Source of the DNA: Synechococcaceae cyanobacterium RL_1_2
Lineage (GTDB): Bacteria > Cyanobacteriota > Cyanobacteriia > Cyanobacteriales > JAAUPO01
Direction of reading: 5' to 3'
Assembly (NCBI GenBank): GCA_012033095.1
Contig: JAAUPO010000106.1
Location: forward strand, 1-7,396
DNA: 7,396 nucleotides
The first letter of the stretch is position 1. The number at the start of each line of letters is the position of its first letter. A program made the translations under genes and the position numbers. Under the pieces are notes generated by a model that saw only the letters and a list, made by a program, of their open reading frames with translations, did no database searches and was not told the origin of the DNA. Below are positions 1 through 6,468 of this stretch, piece by piece.

Positions 1-20
1 GTTTGTATGTCACAAAATTT

Positions 21-140
21 CTAGGGCTTGTCATCATTTAAACCTGAAACTCTTCTTAGCTAAGGATTTCAGTTTAAAACTATACTTTCTGAACCTGGCT
101 CAGGATCAACGTGTTAATGCTAATTGATGACATTCCCTAG
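21..140. mobile_element. MITE-like element with 20-bp inverted ends and CTAG flanks
   Basis: The left end (21-40) and the reverse complement of the right end (121-140) agree at 17 of 20 positions, with the shared blocks CTAGGG and GTCATCA. CTAG stands at both outer edges (21-24 and 137-140). If CTAG is the target duplication, the element proper is 25-136 (112 bp). A 4-bp YTAR-type duplication is usual for the IS5 family, so a non-autonomous IS5-type derivative is a fair inference. There is no transposase inside. Confidence 0.6.
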
Positions 141-150
141 GAATAGCTGA

Positions 151-332
151 TTTATAAAAATAATTTCTATAAATTAGCCGATCTTGGGATCAAAAAATTA
201 ATTTGTTCGTTAGGGTAAAAGGCGTAAGGCAATTTAGCGATTGAGTGGGAGCTTATTTACAAAGAAAACGGTAAAGTGTTGATTGACAAAGGTTATAAGC
301 TTTATTCTAGTCAAGTTTATAAAAATAATTTC
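151..332. repeat. 17-bp perfect direct repeat, copies 149 bp apart
   Basis: TTTATAAAAATAATTTC occurs at 151-167 and again at 316-332 with no mismatch. The second copy lies inside a coding-like scrap, where it reads as part of the peptide VYKNNF; the first copy stands 10 bp beyond the MITE at 21-140. The repeat is AT-rich, but 17 identical bases so close together are unlikely to be chance. It could be a target duplication of a lost element or a small local duplication. The 148 bp between the copies shows no matching inverted ends. Confidence 0.5.
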
Positions 333-362
333 CTGAGCTTAGAACCCCACTGTGATCGATAG
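228..362 (+). pseudogene. Coding-like scrap, 44 codons, unrecognised
   Basis: The frame is open from just after a TAA at 225-227 to a TAG at 360-362. It has no good start codon or ribosome site. The composition resembles real protein (for example IEWELIYKENGK and VLIDKGYKLYSSQ) rather than translated AT-rich spacer. I do not recognise the family. It is in the same frame as the broken frame at 453-713, but several stops separate them, so a common origin is only a possibility. Confidence 0.25.
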
Positions 363-452
363 TGATCAATATTCTAGAGTCTTAATAGTTACTTTATAAA
401 TTAATCTCAGTTTTGGTTCTAAGGGGCTATTTTTAAAGGAGAAATACCTAAC

Positions 453-713
453 ATGAAGAATGATAGCCCTAGCTAATGCGATCGCAACGGATTAATGATG
501 CTTAAAACCCAACGACATAAGCTTTTTACCCCTTAGAAATATCCTGATACTTATGGCTATAGCTATAGCGTTGAGTTACAAGACAATTAAGCAACGGTAG
601 TAGAATGGGGGTTTTGGCTTATCCCGAACTTAGATTACATTACTTCTGCCATTGGTCATGCTGGAGCTGTAAGGATATTGAGACCTGTAATAATTGACTA
701 TCCAGCGGTTTAA
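453..713 (+). pseudogene. Broken small reading frame with ribosome site, unrecognised
   Basis: An AAAGGAGA motif (435-442) stands 10 bases before ATG 453. The frame then runs 86 codons to TAA 711-713, interrupted by three in-frame stops: TAA 474, TAG 534 and TAA 588. Each stop is one C-to-T change away from a glutamine codon (CAA or CAG), so the restored frame would be about 86 residues. The last segment (591-710) reads like genuine protein, including VVEWGFWLIPNLDYITS and AGAVRILRP. A HIP1 site lies within it. I do not recognise the family. It may be a decayed small gene, but a chance frame cannot be excluded. Confidence 0.35.
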
Positions 714-778
714 CCGTCATGATCCTTGCTTGTATCGGACTACCCCGCAATTTAATCTAGACATCTGCCTTACTATTC

Positions 779-891
779 CAGGGCTTACGCAAAAAATTTC
801 GATTCTGTCCTGGAAACCATGATGTTGGGGATAATCGTTCAAGTAAGTCCCCAACATTTGGGGGATTTAGGGGGCTTGTGCGTAAATCCTA
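779..891. mobile_element. MITE-like element, TTACGCA inverted ends, TATTC flanks
   Basis: The left end CAGGGCTTACGCA (779-791) and the reverse complement of the right end, TAGGATTTACGCA (879-891), agree at 10 of 13 positions. TATTC is repeated directly outside both ends (774-778 and 892-896), consistent with a 5-bp target duplication. Inside is a perfect 10-bp palindrome pair (ATGTTGGGGA at 822-831, TCCCCAACAT at 848-857) with a 16-base loop. Ends containing TTACGCA are, from memory, common in dispersed cyanobacterial repeats. No transposase is encoded; the element is 113 bp. Confidence 0.55.
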
Positions 892-908
892 TATTCACAA
901 ACAAGATC

Positions 909-939
909 AAAAAAAAGGAGCAGTGGGGTTGCTCCTTTT
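909..939 (-). terminator. Rho-independent terminator of the M23 peptidase gene
   Basis: GGAGCA (917-922) pairs with TGCTCC (930-935) around a 7-base loop, and flanking A4/T4 (913-916 with 936-939) extends the stem to 10 bp. On the minus strand the GC stem is followed by eight T (916 down to 909). It begins about 50 bases after the minus-strand stop codon at 991, the expected place. The plus-strand T tract is only four bases, so it is chiefly a minus-strand terminator. Confidence 0.85.
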
Positions 940-990
940 CCAGTAAAAAACTTGTTATCGGTAAACAAGATTTAATTAGCGTTATTTTAA

Positions 991-2998
991 TTAGCGTTTA
1001 GGTAAAAAGGCGATCGGGTTAGTGGCACCGCTACCTTTTGGATGAATTTCAAAATGGAGGTGGGGCCCAGTGCTAAAGCCAGTGCTTCCCATCTCAGAAA
1101 TTTGTTGGCCTTTTTGGACAAATTGTCCCTTACTGACTAATAAACGGTTGTTATGGGCATACAGACTAACACTACCGTTAGCATGTTTGATTTTAACCAG
1201 ATTACCGTAGCCACCAGAGTTCCAGCCAGAAAAAATGACTTCACCGGAAGCCGCTGCCATAATCGGTGTACCGATAGGAGCTGCGATATCAATTCCTCGG
1301 TGCATCCGACCCCAACGGGGGCCATAACCAGAAGTTAAGGTTCCTTTAGCGGGCCACATAAAGCCATCAAACTCAGCCGGAGCATCAGGGAGATAGCTTT
1401 CTGCGTCACGTAAACCAGGCAAGGAGGGGATTTGTTGATCCGGGGATACCTGAATACCAGGGTTATAGGTGCTGGTACTAATGGGAGCTGCGGCTAATAA
1501 ATCAGGGGTCTGAGTATTAATCGCGGTGGATGGTTTGATGGCAGTGGCTGTATTGCCATTTTGGTTTAACTCTTCCCGTAGTTTCGAAACGTCCTGCCGA
1601 ATATTTTCAAGATAGGGATTGGCATTTAAGGAAGCTTCTAGGCGAGCCCGATTCGTATTTTGAATACTGGCGGCGGCAATTTGAGTTGCTTCAGTTACAG
1701 GTAAAGTAATACTTCTGGCAGAGCCATTGGTGGGAATTACTAGATTTTGATCTACTTCAATCAAGTTAGGATCACTGATACTGTTAGCACGAATAAGCTC
1801 AGTGGCAGAAACGCCATAGTTACGAGCGATCGAGTTTAGGGTATCACCTTTTCTTACTCGATAGGAACCATCTTGGTTAGTAACGGCAGCCGTAGTAGGG
1901 GTGATATTCCTTCTAGGGATGGTACTAAACGGAGTAGCTTTAGCCGCAGGGGTATCTAGTTGAGGTACGGGGATGACCTGGGGCGTATCAATTCGAGGAA
2001 GTAAACTGGTTAATACCGGGGCATTTTGTTCTGCGTTAGCGAGGGTTGAGTTTAATTCAACAGCTTGGCGATCGCTGGCCACGGGGCTAATGGGATTAAC
2101 CGTCGGTTTCGTTGCCTCAGCAGTATTAACCACTGGGGGGAACGTAGATGGGAATTGGTTCATTGAAATTGCGAAAATCTACGCTGGCAGAAATGTCAGG
2201 TAAAGCCGCGACAATTGTGTTTTGATCAACTTGACTATTGTCCGTGGCGGTATTTAGCTGATTAAGATCGGCGGCCAAGGTAGAGCGTTGTTCTTTGAGG
2301 TTATTTAGGGCAACCTCTTGACGATTTTGAAGTAGTTCATCTACTTTGCCCGAAACAACCACAGCTTTTTCTGTTTGTTTAGCAGCGGCGGTAATTGGGG
2401 CAGCAGAAATATTATTTTGGGTTTTATTTTGGGTTTGGGCGGAATCAGCATTTAGGGTTTTGTAGCTACCAGTGCTTTCGATCATTCCGTCCTGGGTAGG
2501 AATACTTAGGACTTCACCCACTTTTAAAACGGTGGATGGCTCAATGGCATTAGAAGCGGCAATGGATTCCGGTTGAATTTGATAGCTCTGGGAAAGGGAC
2601 CAGAGGGTATCTCCGGGCTGCACTTCGTGTTGAACGAGGGGGACAGCTAGGGAAACGTCTAAAGTCGGTTTGTCAAGATTAAAGTTATTGCCAACGGGGT
2701 AGGGATCATTGGAGGTACTAGGTTGCACATTCCAATTAACTTCCTCAGGAGAGGCTTGATCAAGATCCAGGTTAGAAAAACTTGCCCTTGCTTCGGCACT
2801 TAATGGGTTCGCAGCCATGGCTCGCTGCTCATCGCCATGATTAGGTAATAGGATGCTTGTTGCTCCCATAGATAGAGCTAGACCGAGCATCGCGGCGGAT
2901 TTACCAACTCGACTCTGACTACTGTTAGATTCAGTTAATTCTAGTTCGCAAGAACTAAAAAGTTCGAGCTGGCTTTCTTGCTTAGATGTGTCTTTCAA
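991..2998 (-). CDS. LysM-LysM-M23 cell-wall metallopeptidase (frameshifted)
   Basis: This is a murein hydrolase or murein-hydrolase activator of the LytM/NlpD-like type, expected to act on peptidoglycan outside the inner membrane. Reading through one frameshift gives 668 residues. A hydrophobic segment (about 33-52) would act as membrane anchor or signal. LysM1 lies at about 124-168, a Gln/Leu-rich probable coiled coil at about 205-255, LysM2 at about 379-423 and the M23 domain at about 546-668. The M23 zinc ligands H566 and D570 (HRGID) and H648 (HLH), and the catalytic histidines H615 (YAH) and H646, are all present. The start is TTG 2998 because AGGAGG sits six bases before it; the in-frame ATG at 3046 has no such site. 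The frame breaks in a run of six C (minus strand; plus 2135-2140), and removing one C restores the frame. Unless recoded, the upstream product ends after LysM1 and lacks the catalytic domain. Confidence 0.9.
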
Positions 2999-3003
2999 AA
3001 ACA

Positions 3004-3010
3004 ACCTCCT
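3004..3010 (-). promoter_or_regulatory. Strong ribosome-binding site fixing the TTG start of the M23 gene
   Basis: AGGAGGT on the minus strand (3010 down to 3004) leaves five bases before TTG at 2998-2996. It is a full match to the anti-Shine-Dalgarno sequence. It lies inside the longer reading frame that could start at ATG 3046, which argues that the upstream ATG is not used. Confidence 0.8.
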
Positions 3011-3101
3011 AGTTTGTTGATGAGCGCTTATTAATTCGTGGGCCAACTTAGTGGAACAGGAATTTTAAGCTTACCCAGTGACTATGTAAATAATTTGAGT
3101 A

Positions 3102-3117
3102 TGTGATTTGTGTCACT
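3102..3117. promoter_or_regulatory. CRP/SYCRP1-like binding site upstream of the M23 gene
   Basis: TGTGA-N6-TCACT matches the CRP consensus TGTGA-N6-TCACA at nine of ten defined bases with the correct six-base spacer. It lies about 105 bases upstream of the TTG start of the peptidase gene. Cyanobacteria such as Synechocystis have a cAMP receptor protein (SYCRP1) that recognises such a site. The right half-site is also the right arm of the longer inverted repeat 3075-3119. No convincing -35/-10 pair was found to set its position relative to a promoter. Confidence 0.35.
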
Positions 3118-3240
3118 GGCTTAATGAAAGTATACAAATTTTGGTTCTAGCAAACATTAACCCGAATGGAAGAAATAGACAAGGGGCATTTGGTATAAAC
3201 GGATACATTTTGCTTGGGGCAGCATCACAATTGAGGCAAC

Positions 3241-3273
3241 AAATCGGAAACAATATGACGATATATCCGATTT
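3241..3273. repeat. Spaced inverted repeat AAATCGGA / TCCGATTT
   Basis: Two perfect 8-bp arms (3241-3248 and 3266-3273) are separated by 17 bases. It lies about 245 bases upstream of the M23 gene start. It could be an operator or part of a decayed element. There is no T tract, so it is not a terminator. Confidence 0.25.
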
Positions 3274-3371
3274 ACTTATGGCTGCTATAATGCTTGTACA
3301 CCAAGACTTTCGTTGACAATAGAAGGTTGCTTTTTCCTTTAAAAAAAGTGTAAATAGAGGGCATTGATGAC

Positions 3372-3418
3372 AAAAACCTATCGATAATCTTAGGTTTCAG
3401 CCTAGGGGGATCGATAGG
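3372..3418 (-). terminator. Two-part hairpin terminator of trmL
   Basis: Outer arms CCTATCGAT (3377-3385) and ATCGATAGG (3410-3418) pair perfectly over 9 bp. Inner arms CTTAGG (3389-3394) and CCTAGG (3401-3406) pair with one G-T wobble around the loop TTTCAG, with a 3x3 internal bulge between. On the minus strand the stem is followed by five T (3376 down to 3372). It begins about 60 bases past the trmL stop codon. The plus strand lacks a T tract on the other side. Confidence 0.75.
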
Positions 3419-3478
3419 AATTGCTTATTATTCTTGTCAAACTATGTATCTTTTGATACAGAAATTTTTTCTATAAGT

Positions 3479-3950
3479 CTAACTTTTTTGTGGTTTTGCG
3501 GTAATTTGCCGTAGGCTTTCGAAGAGGGTTACGGCGGCACTGACTGACAGATTAAGGCTTCTCACGTGTTTTCCTGCCATGGGAATAATTAAAAGATCGT
3601 CGCATTGGGCTTTTAACTCTGGGGGCTAACCCTTTACTTTCGCTCCCAAAAATCAACCAGTCATCTGGACGAAAAGTATATTCGGTATAGCTTTGCTCCG
3701 CATAAACACTGAGGGCAATCATTCGACCACCGATCGCGGCGCGGTGGACCAAAAAATGATTAGTGTCTTCATGGTAATGGAGATCCACGTGGGGCCAGTA
3801 ATCTAAACCGGCTCGTTTTAAATAGCGATCGCTTAATTCAAAGCCCAGGGGTGCAACTAGATGTAGGGCAGTATTTGTAGCGGCACAGGTACGGGCGATA
3901 TTACCGGTATTGGGGGGGATTTCCGGTTCAACTAAGACAATTCTTGGCAT
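3479..3950 (-). CDS. trmL: tRNA (cytidine(34)-2'-O)-methyltransferase TrmL (frameshifted)
   Basis: This SPOUT-class enzyme transfers a methyl group from S-adenosylmethionine to the 2'-O of the wobble base of tRNA-Leu isoacceptors in the cytoplasm. After correcting one frameshift the product is 156 residues, the usual size. Family signatures are intact: EPEIPPNTGNIAR (8-20), the FGSESKGL loop (101-108) and IIPMAGKHVRSLNLSVSAA (121-139), which forms the trefoil-knot cofactor pocket. ATG 3950 is chosen because the family begins almost exactly with this MPRIVLVEPEIPPN-type sequence; no clear ribosome site is visible. The break is in a run of five C on the minus strand (plus 3621-3625): four C would give APELKAQCDD and rejoin the conserved C-terminus. 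As written, translation stops at about 3552 and loses the knot. Confidence 0.93.
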
Positions 3951-3982
3951 AGGAACAAAGGCAACAGTCTAGATATTAAAGG

Positions 3983-3994
3983 AACTAATTAGTT
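3983..3994. promoter_or_regulatory. 12-bp palindrome near the trmL start, possible operator
   Basis: AACTAATTAGTT is a perfect palindrome lying 33-44 bases upstream of the trmL ATG, where it could overlap a promoter. It is AT-rich and short, so chance occurrence is possible. No known regulator is assigned. Confidence 0.2.
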
Positions 3995-4060
3995 TCATTA
4001 GAATAAATGGTCATGGCCGTCGATATATTTATTTTTTTTATCGATGTAGAACCAGCTTGA

Positions 4061-4231
4061 TTGATTAGAATTCTTGAACTAAAGCTAAAATTTCCCGATA
4101 ACCAACGCTTTTAAGGGAATGTGCCCCAAGAGCTTAAGGAAATGGGAACCTTCCTGTTCCTAGGACATAGGGATGATTTGCAAAGTTTATTGAAGCCTTT
4201 GACCCCAAGGTTATATAAACTACAAAATTAG
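4061..4231 (+). pseudogene. Broken small reading frame upstream of the channel gene
   Basis: The frame after TGA 4058-4060 runs 57 codons to TAG 4229-4231 with a single internal stop, TAA 4112-4114. The distal half is protein-like, with PQELKEMGTFLFLGHRDDL and SLLKPLTPRLYKLQN. A 36-residue product could start at GTG 4121, but no ribosome site precedes it. The stop is only 51 bases before ATG 4283 of the channel gene and in the same frame, although further stops prevent fusion. I do not recognise the family. It may be the tail of a decayed gene. Confidence 0.35.
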
Positions 4232-4282
4232 ATCGCCTAATTCCTGGACAATGGCTATATTTAAACTTTGTTTATCCGTTGG

Positions 4283-5982
4283 ATGGCCATGTATCCCCAT
4301 ATTATTGTTTCCGGTTTAGGCTCTACGGGCTATAGAATCTTTCGTCTGTTGCAACAACAGGGGGCTGAAGTGGTAGGAATCCATCATGACCATGACTTAC
4401 CCCATCAGGATAATTTGGTTATAGGGGACTTAAAAGATCCTCAAGTTTTAGTTAAGGCAGGGATAAAATCGGCACAGACCTTAGTGCTAGCTAGTAAAGA
4501 TGATGCCCTCAACGTTGCTATTTTGACCCAGGCTCGGTTACTTAACCCCCGCATTCGCATCGTTAACCGCCTTTATAATTTCACCCTGGGGGAGCGTTTA
4601 GATCAAACTTTACCGGATCATGTTTCTTTGAGCGTCTCTTCTCTGGCTGCGCCGATTTTTGCGTTTGTTGCGTTGGGTAATGAAGCGATCGGACAACTAT
4701 ATATATTAGGTAAAACTTGGCCCATCCATCAGGAAGTAATCGATCGCAACCATCCCTGGTGCGGACTAAAACTATCCCAATTATGGGAAAATCCTGAGCG
4801 GATGTTGATTTACTACTTGCCATCGGGGGAAGAAATAGATCTTGTTTCGGCGGTGACTAGCGGCAAAACCTTAGAAGAAGGAGACCATTTAATTGTTGGT
4901 ACCCTGCCCCAGGCGGAACGTAAAAGAGCGTTCACCATGCCAAAAATCCTCAAGGCTTTATTTAATATCCGTACCTACCAACGGGAAGGCAAGCCGGTAC
5001 TCATTGTAATTTTGGTACTATTAATCACCATTATTTTGGCCACGTTAGTTTATGTGGTCAATAACTTCGAAACTTCGGTGGTGGATGCGTTGTACTTTTC
5101 TGTGGGAATGATTACGGGAGCTGGGGGCCAGGAAGAAATCGGGGAACAAGCTCCGGAAATATTAAAAGTATTTACCGCCATGATGATGATCGTTGGGGCG
5201 GGAGTAATTGGGATTTGTTATGCGTTAATTAATGATTCATTTTGGGTAGTCGTCTGCGCCAAACCTGGGATGTGGCAAGAATTCCCACTAAAAATCACCA
5301 TGTACTTTGTGGTTTGGGGGATGTGGGGATGCAAACGTTATTACAACTCCATGAACAGGGCCATGAAGTGGTGGTGATTGAACCCGATCCCCAAAATCGT
5401 TTTTTGCATACCGCCCGATCGCTAGGGGTACCGATTATTATCAGTGATGCTAGTTTGGCCACGACCTTAGAAATGGCCAATGTGGCTAAGGCGAAGGCTT
5501 TAATTGCGGTGGTCAGTAACGATATGGCTAATGTGGAAATTGCCCTCACTGCCAAAGCGATCGCGCCCCATCTGAGAATTGTGGTACGTTGCCAGGAAAA
5601 TCAATTTGCCCAATCTATTAAAACTATTTTTGAATTTGACGCGGTGCTTTCCCCTACGGATTTAGCCACCTATTCCTTTGCGGCAGCGGCATTGGGGGGC
5701 AAAATTTTGGGTAATGGGATGACCGATGATTTGCTGTGGGTAGCGATCGCGACGATGATTACCCCAAAACATCCTTTTGCAGGTAAAACGGTGGAGCAGG
5801 CAGCTAAAGATGCCAATGGAGTACCTTTGTATCTCACCTCCGGCGGCAAAATTATCAACGGCTGGCCCCTCCTATCCCAAACGTTACATGAAGGGGATGT
5901 GTTGTATTTGACCATGCCCGCTACGGGGTTACATCAACTATGGCGACTCGATAGTGGTAATCCTGAACTACTATTTACGTAA
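4283..5982 (+). CDS. RCK-2TM-RCK channel-like protein, TrkA-N domains (frameshifted)
   Basis: This is a membrane protein with cytoplasmic nucleotide-binding RCK (TrkA-N/TrkA-C) domains on both sides of a two-helix pore module, probably an ion channel. One frameshift corrected, it has 566 residues from ATG 4283; TTG 4268 and ATG 4289 are alternatives, and none has a clear ribosome site. RCK1 begins with the Rossmann loop GLGSTG (about 10-16), followed by a TrkA-C-like part to about 215. TM1 is about 238-259, the pore helix and filter region about 265-283, and TM2 about 293-317. RCK2 starts at about 339 with GLGDVG and an acidic EPD end of strand 2, followed by TrkA-C. The filter position reads ITGAGGQ (277-283) instead of the potassium TVGYG. 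The break is at 5236-5243, where one missing T would restore NDFILGSR or NDSFLGSR. As written, RCK2 is lost. Confidence 0.87.
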
Positions 5983-6025
5983 CAGACTGTTGGGTGAATC
6001 GGTTCGCGGGTGGGGAAAACCATGG

Positions 6026-6118
6026 TATAGCAATCCTAAATGAGATGTGGCCATTGAGTACATTGAAAGCCAAGTCTAGTAAGCATCTTCATGTTGTGAC
6101 CTAGTTAGGACTGCTATA
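6026..6118. mobile_element. MITE-like element with TATAGCA-TCCTAA ends
   Basis: The left end TATAGCAATCCTAA (6026-6039) and the reverse complement of the right end, TATAGCAGTCCTAA (6105-6118), agree at 13 of 14 positions. The element is 93 bp. Ends beginning with TA suit the IS630/Tc1-mariner superfamily, which duplicates TA. No transposase is encoded. The right terminal bases are also part of the target duplication of the neighbouring element. Confidence 0.65.
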
Positions 6119-6121
6119 TAT

Positions 6122-6254
6122 CAGGGAAAACGCATACTCCCCTTTTTTCGCAATAAGCAAAGTTAAACAAGCTTTTATTGAGCATAAAAATTTTAAAAAA
6201 TCGCTGAAACTATTATTCTTTCGTTGAGTGAAAATTAGTATGCGTTTGCCCTGT
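6122..6254. mobile_element. MITE-like element with 17-bp ends, 9-10-bp target duplication
   Basis: CAGGGAAAACGCATACT (6122-6138) and the reverse complement of 6237-6253 differ at one of 17 positions. Directly outside, GCTATATAT is repeated perfectly (6113-6121 and 6255-6263), and the match can be taken as ten bases with the next C. The interior is AT-rich and noncoding. The target duplication consists partly of the last six bases of the element at 6026-6118, so this element inserted at that junction later. The family is not identified; a transposase with 9-10-bp duplications is implied. Confidence 0.75.
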
Positions 6255-6277
6255 GCTATATATCCTGTGCATTCTGG

Positions 6278-6406
6278 TTAATACCAATTTTATTTTTATA
6301 AAATGGGACAGACGATAAAATTGTGAAATCGTGAAATTGTGAAATCTTTGCTATATAGTCTTTTCACAAATTCCTAGGATGCCTATTCAAGTCAATTTGG
6401 TATAAC
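6278..6406. mobile_element. Possible decayed MITE with ATACCAA ends
   Basis: TTAATACCAATTTTA at the left (from 6278) and GTTATACCAAATTGA as the reverse complement of the right (to 6406) share the core ATACCAA followed by an AT-rich segment. The ends are less similar than in the two neighbouring elements and no target duplication is seen. It ends about 60 bases before lnt, so it may contribute to that gene's upstream region. Confidence 0.3.
6321..6344. repeat. Three tandem copies of an 8-bp unit
   Basis: TTGTGAAA, TCGTGAAA and TTGTGAAA follow one another without gaps (6321-6328, 6329-6336, 6337-6344), and the next bases TC begin a partial fourth copy. It is a short tandem repeat inside the possible third MITE, likely a slippage product. 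Confidence 0.55.
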
Positions 6407-6468
6407 AGTCCCTACCAAGTGAATTATGCTGGTTTTATTCTTTCAAGATATTGACCCGACAAGCGTAG

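Larger units (their letters stand above)
1..908. other. Gene-poor spacer with decayed material
   Basis: No intact reading frame of convincing coding character is present on either strand. The stretch holds two MITE-like inverted-repeat elements (21-140 and 779-891), a 17-bp perfect direct repeat (151-167 and 316-332), a 44-codon coding-like scrap (about 228-362) and a broken frame that begins behind a good ribosome-binding site (453-713). One HIP1 octamer lies at 478-485 inside the broken frame. I read the stretch as old accessory or decayed sequence downstream of the minus-strand peptidase gene. Confidence 0.6.
2999..3478. other. Spacer between M23 gene and trmL, regulatory elements only
   Basis: This 480-bp gap separates two minus-strand genes. 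It holds the M23 ribosome site (3004-3010), an 8-bp inverted repeat CCAGTGAC/GTCACTGG (3075-3082 and 3112-3119), a CRP-like site (3102-3117), a spaced inverted repeat AAATCGGA/TCCGATTT (3241-3248 and 3266-3273) and the trmL terminator (3372-3418). No frame here looks coding. With the terminator between them, the two genes are probably transcribed separately, and the M23 promoter should lie between about 3030 and 3370. Confidence 0.6.
3951..4282. other. Divergent spacer between trmL and the channel gene
   Basis: Promoters for both divergent genes should lie here, but no clear -35/-10 pair stands out. Visible structures are a perfect 12-bp palindrome AACTAATTAGTT (3983-3994, about 33 bases before trmL), a TCGATA/TATCGA pair flanking a T-rich stretch (about 4020-4045), a small hairpin GGAAC/GTTCC (4145-4149 and 4156-4160) and the broken small reading frame at 4061-4231. 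Confidence 0.4.
5983..6468. other. Mobile-element-rich spacer between channel gene and lnt
   Basis: This 486-bp gap contains three inverted-repeat elements: 6026-6118, 6122-6254 abutting it, and a weaker one at about 6278-6406. A short tandem repeat (6321-6344) lies inside the third. No coding frame and no ordinary terminator for the channel gene is visible; the palindromic ends of the elements may serve. The lnt promoter should lie between about 6400 and 6460, but I cannot point to it. Confidence 0.6.

Noticed and set aside
453..713. Reassignment of TAA/TAG stops to glutamine
   Set aside because: Other genes in the window end at ordinary TAA or TAG codons at the expected family lengths, so the standard code applies.
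620..723. Minus-strand 26-codon frame opposite the broken frame at 453-713
   Set aside because: Too short, no ribosome site, and explained as a shadow of the better plus-strand frame.
819..1001. Open plus-strand frame of 60 codons
   Set aside because: It runs across the MITE at 779-891 and the terminator hairpin, has no ribosome site, and its peptide comes from repeat sequence.
3130..3203. Another element with ATACCAAAT-type ends in the M23-trmL spacer
   Set aside because: TATACAAAT and TATACCAAAT match only with a gap and there is no target duplication; too weak to list.
3108..3290. Open plus-strand frame of 60 codons in the M23-trmL spacer
   Set aside because: No ribosome site, a composition like translated spacer, and overlap with the regulatory repeats.
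3286..3291. Perfect TATAAT on the plus strand as a promoter
   Set aside because: No -35 hexamer at a workable distance and no plus-strand gene downstream; both neighbouring genes are on the minus strand.
5295..5915. Two open minus-strand frames opposite the second RCK domain
   Set aside because: The opposite strand encodes a clear conserved domain; these are antisense shadows.
6321..6345. CRISPR-like or iteron-like repeats
   Set aside because: Three contiguous 8-bp units without spacers, inside a likely MITE; neither a CRISPR array nor a replication origin is supported.
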